A DNA stretch of 9,645 nucleotides from Desulfovibrionales bacterium GWA2_65_9 (GTDB lineage Bacteria > Desulfobacterota > Desulfovibrionia > Desulfovibrionales > Desulfovibrionaceae). The position numbers and the translations under genes are program-made. How positions within the stretch are numbered: the stretch's first letter is position 1; the number at the start of each line of letters is the position of its first letter. The notes beneath the pieces are model-generated. The model was not told where the DNA came from and did not search any database. It saw only the letters and a program-made list of their open reading frames with translations. The DNA lies in the NCBI GenBank assembly GCA_001799475.1, contig MGTN01000168.1, positions 7,126-16,770 of the forward strand. Reading direction: 5' to 3'. Positions 6,692 through 9,645 of this stretch are shown here, piece by piece.

Positions 6692-6720
6692 CGCGCCCCC
6701 GGACGGGCAATCCGGGCGCG
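6692..6720 (+). terminator. Strong GC hairpin after HD-GYP copy 2, no T-run
   Basis: CGCGC (6692-6696) and CCGGA (6699-6703) pair with TCCGG (6711-6715) and GCGCG (6716-6720), giving a ten-base stem with a two-base bulge and a seven-base loop. It starts 33 bases after the stop codon. There is no downstream T-run, so it is not a canonical intrinsic terminator, but its position between copy 2 and the promoter region of copy 3 fits a transcript 3' end or stabilising structure. Confidence 0.4.
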
Positions 6721-6756
6721 CTCCCACGCCTGTCCCCCGGCCGCTCGCATTACAAT

Positions 6757-6775
6757 TCAAAATACGTATTGCACT
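6757..6775. promoter_or_regulatory. Shared palindromic box upstream of HD-GYP copy 3
   Basis: TCAAAATACGTATTGCACT is the second occurrence of the 19-base element at 5437-5455. The palindrome AATACGTATT is at 6761-6770, and the box ends 42 bases before the ATG of copy 3. The overlap with the -35 TTGCAC is the same as at copy 2. This position suggests repression by blocking polymerase, or activation by a factor bound at the -35 (inference). Confidence 0.6.
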
Positions 6776-6797
6776 CGCCATTCGCCTGGACTATACG
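6769..6797 (+). promoter_or_regulatory. Candidate sigma70-type promoter of HD-GYP copy 3
   Basis: TTGCAC (6769-6774), a 17-base spacer and TATACG (6792-6797; four of six matches to TATAAT). It lies 20 bases before the ATG, with GAAAGG (6805-6810) as ribosome binding site. It is the best of the three candidate promoters of the array. Confidence 0.45.
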
Positions 6798-6817
6798 TTC
6801 AAACGAAAGGTCTCCCG

Positions 6818-7981
6818 ATGCACCAACGTATCAAGCGCAACGAACTGAAGCCCGGGATGTTCGTTGTCAGTCATGGCCTGGGCACCTTCGTCAGCCCCAT
6901 CGTGCATGTGGGCGCTCACATTTTTCTGCAATCCCAAATCCAGGCCCTTGTCCCGCCCGACGTCGAGGACGTGCTCATCGACACCGCGGCCGCCATGCCC
7001 CTGCCGGACGAAGCGACGCCCTTGGGCGCGCCCGTCACCGTCAGCCTGGGCGAGGAACTGCCTGCGGCCAGGCGGCTCTACTCCGAGGCCCTGGATTATG
7101 TGCGGCATTTTGTGGACGGCGTGCGGCGCGGCACCCACGCGGACCTGAACGCGGCCACGCCCCTGGTGGAAAGCTTCATCGAGAGCGTGTTCCGCAACGA
7201 GACCGCAGCCGTGACCCTGTTCAAGCTGCGCGGCTTCGACGAGTACACCTACACCCACTCCATCAACGTCAGCATCCTGGCCGTGCTCCTGGGCAAGCAC
7301 CTGGGCCTGGGCCGGCCCGACCTGCTCAAGCTGGGCTTGGCCGGACTCCTGCACGACGTGGGCAAGGCGCGCCTCCCGGCGAGCATCCTGAAGAAGCCCG
7401 GCAAGCTGACCGAGAGCGAGTTCCGGGCCGTGCAGACGCACCCGGCGGAGAGCCACAAGCTCCTGCTCCAGCACGAGAACATGCCCCCGGAGGTGCTGCG
7501 CGCCGTGCTTGAGCACCACGAGCGCCACGACGGCTCCGGCTACCCGCACGGCCATAAGGGGGACGCCATCGCCACGTTCTCGCGCATTGTCGCCCTGGTC
7601 GACGTGTACGACGCGCTCACGAGCCAGCGCGTTTACAAGGCCGCCATGGCCCCGGCCAAGGCCTTGAGCCTGATGTTCCAGATGCGCGGGGGCCAGTTCG
7701 CCGCAGACGACATCGACAACTTCATCCGCTGCATCGGCGTGTTCCCGGTGGGCAGCTTCGTGCGCCTTTCCGGCGGCGAGTTCGGCATCGTGGCCCGGGC
7801 CAATCCCCTGCGGCCCACCAAGCCGGAGATCAAGGTCATCCTGGACAGCGCCATGTGCCCCAGGAAGCCCTGCACCCTGAACCTGGAGGCCTTGGAGGGC
7901 ACGCCCGAGTCCCAGGACATCGCCGAGGTCTTAAGCCCGGCCGAGCACAGGATCGACCTGGAACGCTACATCGACGCCTGA
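6818..7981 (+). CDS. HD-GYP domain protein, tandem copy 3 (predicted c-di-GMP phosphodiesterase)
   Basis: A 387-residue cytosolic paralog, about 66% identical to copy 1 by manual ungapped count. The DUF3391-like N-terminus begins RIKRNELKPGMFVVSHGLGTF. HD-GYP ligands are conserved: His147, His179-Asp180 (LHDVGK), His208 (THPAES), His233-His234, GYP 241-243 (followed by HGHKGD rather than RGL), Asp262. Residues 131-164 are identical to copy 1. The C-terminal tail 302-387 keeps NFIRCIGVFPVGSFVRLSGGEFGIV. The start ATG is supported by GAAAGG upstream and by alignment to both paralogs; the open frame extends far upstream, but that part overlaps copy 2. The 75-base gap that follows has no convincing terminator, so read-through into the site-2 protease gene is possible. 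Confidence 0.95.
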   Translation: MHQRIKRNELKPGMFVVSHGLGTFVSPIVHVGAHIFLQSQIQALVPPDVEDVLIDTAAAMPLPDEATPLGAPVTVSLGEELPAARRLYSEALDYVRHFVDGVRRGTHADLNAATPLVESFIESVFRNETAAVTLFKLRGFDEYTYTHSINVSILAVLLGKHLGLGRPDLLKLGLAGLLHDVGKARLPASILKKPGKLTESEFRAVQTHPAESHKLLLQHENMPPEVLRAVLEHHERHDGSGYPHGHKGDAIATFSRIVALVDVYDALTSQRVYKAAMAPAKALSLMFQMRGGQFAADDIDNFIRCIGVFPVGSFVRLSGGEFGIVARANPLRPTKPEIKVILDSAMCPRKPCTLNLEALEGTPESQDIAEVLSPAEHRIDLERYIDA

Positions 7982-8056
7982 ACCCCGCCCCCGGCGAGGT
8001 CCGCCCCGGTCCTTTCCCCTTGCCCGCGCGGACGCTTCGTGCTAGCCGCAGGCATC

Positions 8057-8716
8057 ATGCTTGAATCCGTATCCGACCAGATCGTCCGCGTCAGCATCCT
8101 TGCCGTCCCCCTGCTCCTGGGCCTGACCTGCCATGAACTGGCGCATGGCCTGGTGGCCTTGTCCCTGGGCGACCCCACGGCCAAGCTCGCCGGGCGGCTG
8201 ACCATGAACCCCCTCCGCCACCTGGACCCCATGGGCACCATCGCCTTCATCCTGGCCAGCATCGGCTGGGCCAAGCCCGTGCCCGTGAACGCCATGTACT
8301 TCAAGCGCCCCATGCGCGACATGATGCTCGTGTCCCTGGCCGGGCCAGGGGCCAACTTCGCGCTGGCCCTGCTCTTCGCCGGGGCCTTCCATCTGCTCCT
8401 GCCCCTGGCCCTCGCGAACCCGGAGCTGCGCTCGGTGCTGCACCCGCTGGTACTCATCGGCCAGGCCGGGGTGGTGGTGAACCTCATGCTGGCCTTCTTC
8501 AACCTGCTGCCCATCCCGCCGCTGGACGGCAGCAACATCCTGGCCTGGGCCTTGCCGGACAGGCTGGCCTACAGCTATCTCGCCCTTGGCCGCTACGGCT
8601 TCATGCTGCTCCTCGGCCTGCTCATCGTCTCGCAGCTCCTGGGCTTAAGCCTGCTGGGCTCGCTCATCTTCCCCCCGGTGGGCTTCGTCTCCGGGCTGCT
8701 TGGCGTGCCGCTCTAA
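8057..8716 (+). CDS. Site-2 protease family (M50) membrane metalloprotease
   Basis: A 219-residue polytopic membrane protein. The zinc motif HELAH (His26, Glu27, His30) lies in the first hydrophobic segment, and the second family motif NLLPIPPLDG (Asp157) lies in a later one. Between them are LRHLDPMGT and the conserved GWAKPVPVN element, then SLAGPGANF. Hydrophobic segments occur at about 9-30, 60-75, 91-120, 133-152 and 180-205. These are the hallmarks of the short, PDZ-less, Rv/MJ-type site-2 protease branch, which cleaves substrates within the membrane; the substrate is unknown. I chose ATG 8057. A GTG at 8039 would add six residues (MLAAGI), and neither start has a strong ribosome binding site (GCAGGC precedes the ATG). 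It lies 23 bases before trpS, an arrangement common in deltaproteobacteria as I recall. Confidence 0.9.
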   Translation: MLESVSDQIVRVSILAVPLLLGLTCHELAHGLVALSLGDPTAKLAGRLTMNPLRHLDPMGTIAFILASIGWAKPVPVNAMYFKRPMRDMMLVSLAGPGANFALALLFAGAFHLLLPLALANPELRSVLHPLVLIGQAGVVVNLMLAFFNLLPIPPLDGSNILAWALPDRLAYSYLALGRYGFMLLLGLLIVSQLLGLSLLGSLIFPPVGFVSGLLGVPL

Positions 8717-8739
8717 CCCTCCAACAAGAAAGCACAAAA

Positions 8740-9645
8740 ATGACCGCCAAAAACGAACGCATCGTCTCCGGCATGCGCCCCACCGGGCCGCTCCATCTGG
8801 GCCACCACTTCGGCGTGCTGGCCAACTGGCTCAAACTCCAGGAGCAGCACGAGTGCTTCTTCTTCGTGGCCGACTGGCACGCCCTGACCACCGAGTACGC
8901 CGATCCCAAAAGGATCAAGGGCTTTGTGCCCGGCCTGGTCATCGACTGGATCGCCGCCGGCCTGGACCCTTCAAGGTGCGTCATCTTCCAGCAGTCCCAG
9001 GTCAAGGAGCACGCCGAGCTGCACCTGCTGTTGTCCATGCTGACCCCGCTGGGCTGGCTGGAGCGCTGCCCCACCTTCAAGGAGGTGGCCCAGGAGCTCT
9101 CCGGCCAGAAGGACCTGGCCACGTACGGCTTCCTCGGCTACCCGGTGCTCATGTGCTCGGACATCATCTTGTACAAGGCCACGGCCGTGCCCGTGGGCCA
9201 GGACCAGCTGCCGCACCTGGAGCTGACCCGCGAGATCGCCCGGCGCTTCAACCACCTGCACTGCCCCGAGAACGAGCCCTTTTTCCCCGAGCCCAAGGCG
9301 CTCTTGACCGAGGAGGCCAAGCTCCCGGGGCTCGACGGCCGCAAGATGAGCAAGAGCTACGGCAACTCCATCGCGCTCGGCGAGCCGCTGGAGGACATCG
9401 CGCCGAAGATCAAGACCATGCTCACGGACAAGAACCGCCTGCGCCGGGCCGACCCCGGCGACCCGGACGTCTGCAACCTGTTCCCCTACCACAAGCTCAT
9501 GACCTCTCCCGAGCTGTGCGCGGAGATCCGCGAGGGCTGCACCAAGGCCGCACTCGGCTGCGTGGACTGCAAGAAGATCCTCATGGACTCGCTGACGCGC
9601 TTCCTTGAGCCCGTGCACGAGCGCCGCCGCGCCCTGGAGGGCGAC
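8740..9645 (+). CDS. trpS: Tryptophanyl-tRNA synthetase, N-terminal part (runs off right edge)
   Basis: The first 302 residues of an enzyme usually 320-340 long; the stop lies beyond the window. It charges tRNA-Trp with tryptophan using ATP in the cytoplasm. The class I signatures are present: PTGPLHLGHHFG at residues 14-25 (HIGH-type HLGH at 19-22) and KMSKS at 202-206 in LDGRKMSKSYGN. The tryptophan-pocket region has GYPVLMCSDIILYKATAVPVGQDQ, typical of bacterial TrpRS. The C-terminal part carries Cys245, Cys260, Cys267, Cys274 and Cys277; the last four residues before the lysines read CVDC. The last three of these plus Cys245 resemble the 4Fe-4S-binding set of Thermotoga maritima TrpRS. 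The start ATG follows AAGAAAGCACAAAA, with no strong Shine-Dalgarno sequence; the short gap suggests co-transcription with the site-2 protease gene. Confidence 0.96.
   Translation, partial: MTAKNERIVSGMRPTGPLHLGHHFGVLANWLKLQEQHECFFFVADWHALTTEYADPKRIKGFVPGLVIDWIAAGLDPSRCVIFQQSQVKEHAELHLLLSMLTPLGWLERCPTFKEVAQELSGQKDLATYGFLGYPVLMCSDIILYKATAVPVGQDQLPHLELTREIARRFNHLHCPENEPFFPEPKALLTEEAKLPGLDGRKMSKSYGNSIALGEPLEDIAPKIKTMLTDKNRLRRADPGDPDVCNLFPYHKLMTSPELCAEIREGCTKAALGCVDCKKILMDSLTRFLEPVHERRRALEGD

Larger units (their letters stand above)
4208..7981 (+). repeat. Direct tandem array of three HD-GYP paralogs
   Basis: Three genes (4208-5371, 5496-6659, 6818-7981) encode proteins of identical length that align without gaps. 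By manual count, copies 1 and 3 share 255 of 387 residues (about 66%). The least conserved block is residues 31-75; the most conserved are 131-164, the GYP region and 302-320. A 48-base stretch encoding GVFPVGSFVRLSGGE is identical at DNA level in all three (5124-5171, 6412-6459, 7734-7781). Start-to-start distances are 1288 and 1322 bases. The array arose by local duplication. Confidence 0.95.

Noticed and set aside
4178..6710. Long open frames on the minus strand (about 400 and 449 codons) opposite HD-GYP copies 1 and 2
   Set aside because: They are antisense shadows of the tandem genes in GC-rich DNA. Their translations are low-complexity, repeat the same pattern opposite each paralog, and have no family features.
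6359..6817. In-frame N-terminal extension of HD-GYP copy 3
   Set aside because: The extension reads through copy 2 out of frame and gives Arg/Pro-rich sequence. The ATG at 6818 aligns exactly with both paralogs.
4208..7981. Mobile element or integron-like origin of the tandem array
   Set aside because: No transposase, integrase, terminal inverted repeats or target duplications are visible. Composition matches the neighbours, and the copies differ too much for a very recent insertion.
7982..8056. Terminator between HD-GYP copy 3 and the site-2 protease gene (GTCCGC 7999-8004 with GCGGAC 8028-8033)
   Set aside because: The loop is 23 bases and no T-run follows.

Overview
This is a high-GC chromosomal window with dense, mostly plus-strand genes, short intergenic gaps and ATG/GTG starts with good Shine-Dalgarno sequences. 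The gene content (cytosolic HD-GYP paralogs with an N-terminal DUF3391-like part, a geranylgeranyl-reductase-family flavoprotein, and a site-2 protease directly before trpS) and the codon use point to a deltaproteobacterium, most likely a Desulfovibrio relative. That placement is inference; no rRNA or other marker gene is present. I see no tRNA, rRNA, insertion sequence, prophage or CRISPR array. No gap between genes exceeds 300 bases.

Layout. Positions 1-249 (minus) hold the N-terminal part of a lipoprotein that runs off the left edge. From 446 to 2101 (plus) come a membrane-anchored protein resembling the TPM-domain fold, ribonuclease HI (rnhA, GTG start overlapping the upstream stop codon) and a class I SAM-dependent methyltransferase. 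Converging on them is a 401-residue FAD-dependent geranylgeranyl-reductase-family protein (2182-3387, minus). A 90-base divergent gap separates it from a HAD-superfamily phosphatase (3478-4164, plus).

The centre of the window (4208-7981) is a direct tandem array of three paralogous HD-GYP proteins. Each is exactly 387 codons, they align from end to end without a gap, and each keeps the full set of predicted metal ligands and the HHExxDGSGYP signature. They are predicted cytosolic cyclic-di-GMP phosphodiesterases. Copies 2 and 3 are each preceded by an identical 19-base element containing the perfect palindrome AATACGTATT. It lies at almost the same distance from both start codons and overlaps a candidate -35 hexamer. 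Copy 1 lacks the element, although a similarly spaced candidate promoter lies across the end of the HAD gene. This combination of an expanded paralog set with a shared, selectively distributed operator-like site is the most interesting thing in the window.

The right end carries a polytopic site-2 metalloprotease (8057-8716) and the first 302 codons of tryptophanyl-tRNA synthetase (trpS, 8740 to the edge). The TrpRS has a cysteine cluster resembling the iron-sulfur motif described for the Thermotoga maritima enzyme.

The likely physiological theme of the middle block is cyclic-di-GMP turnover. The flanking genes look like ordinary housekeeping or membrane and quinone metabolism genes with no evident mechanistic link to it.
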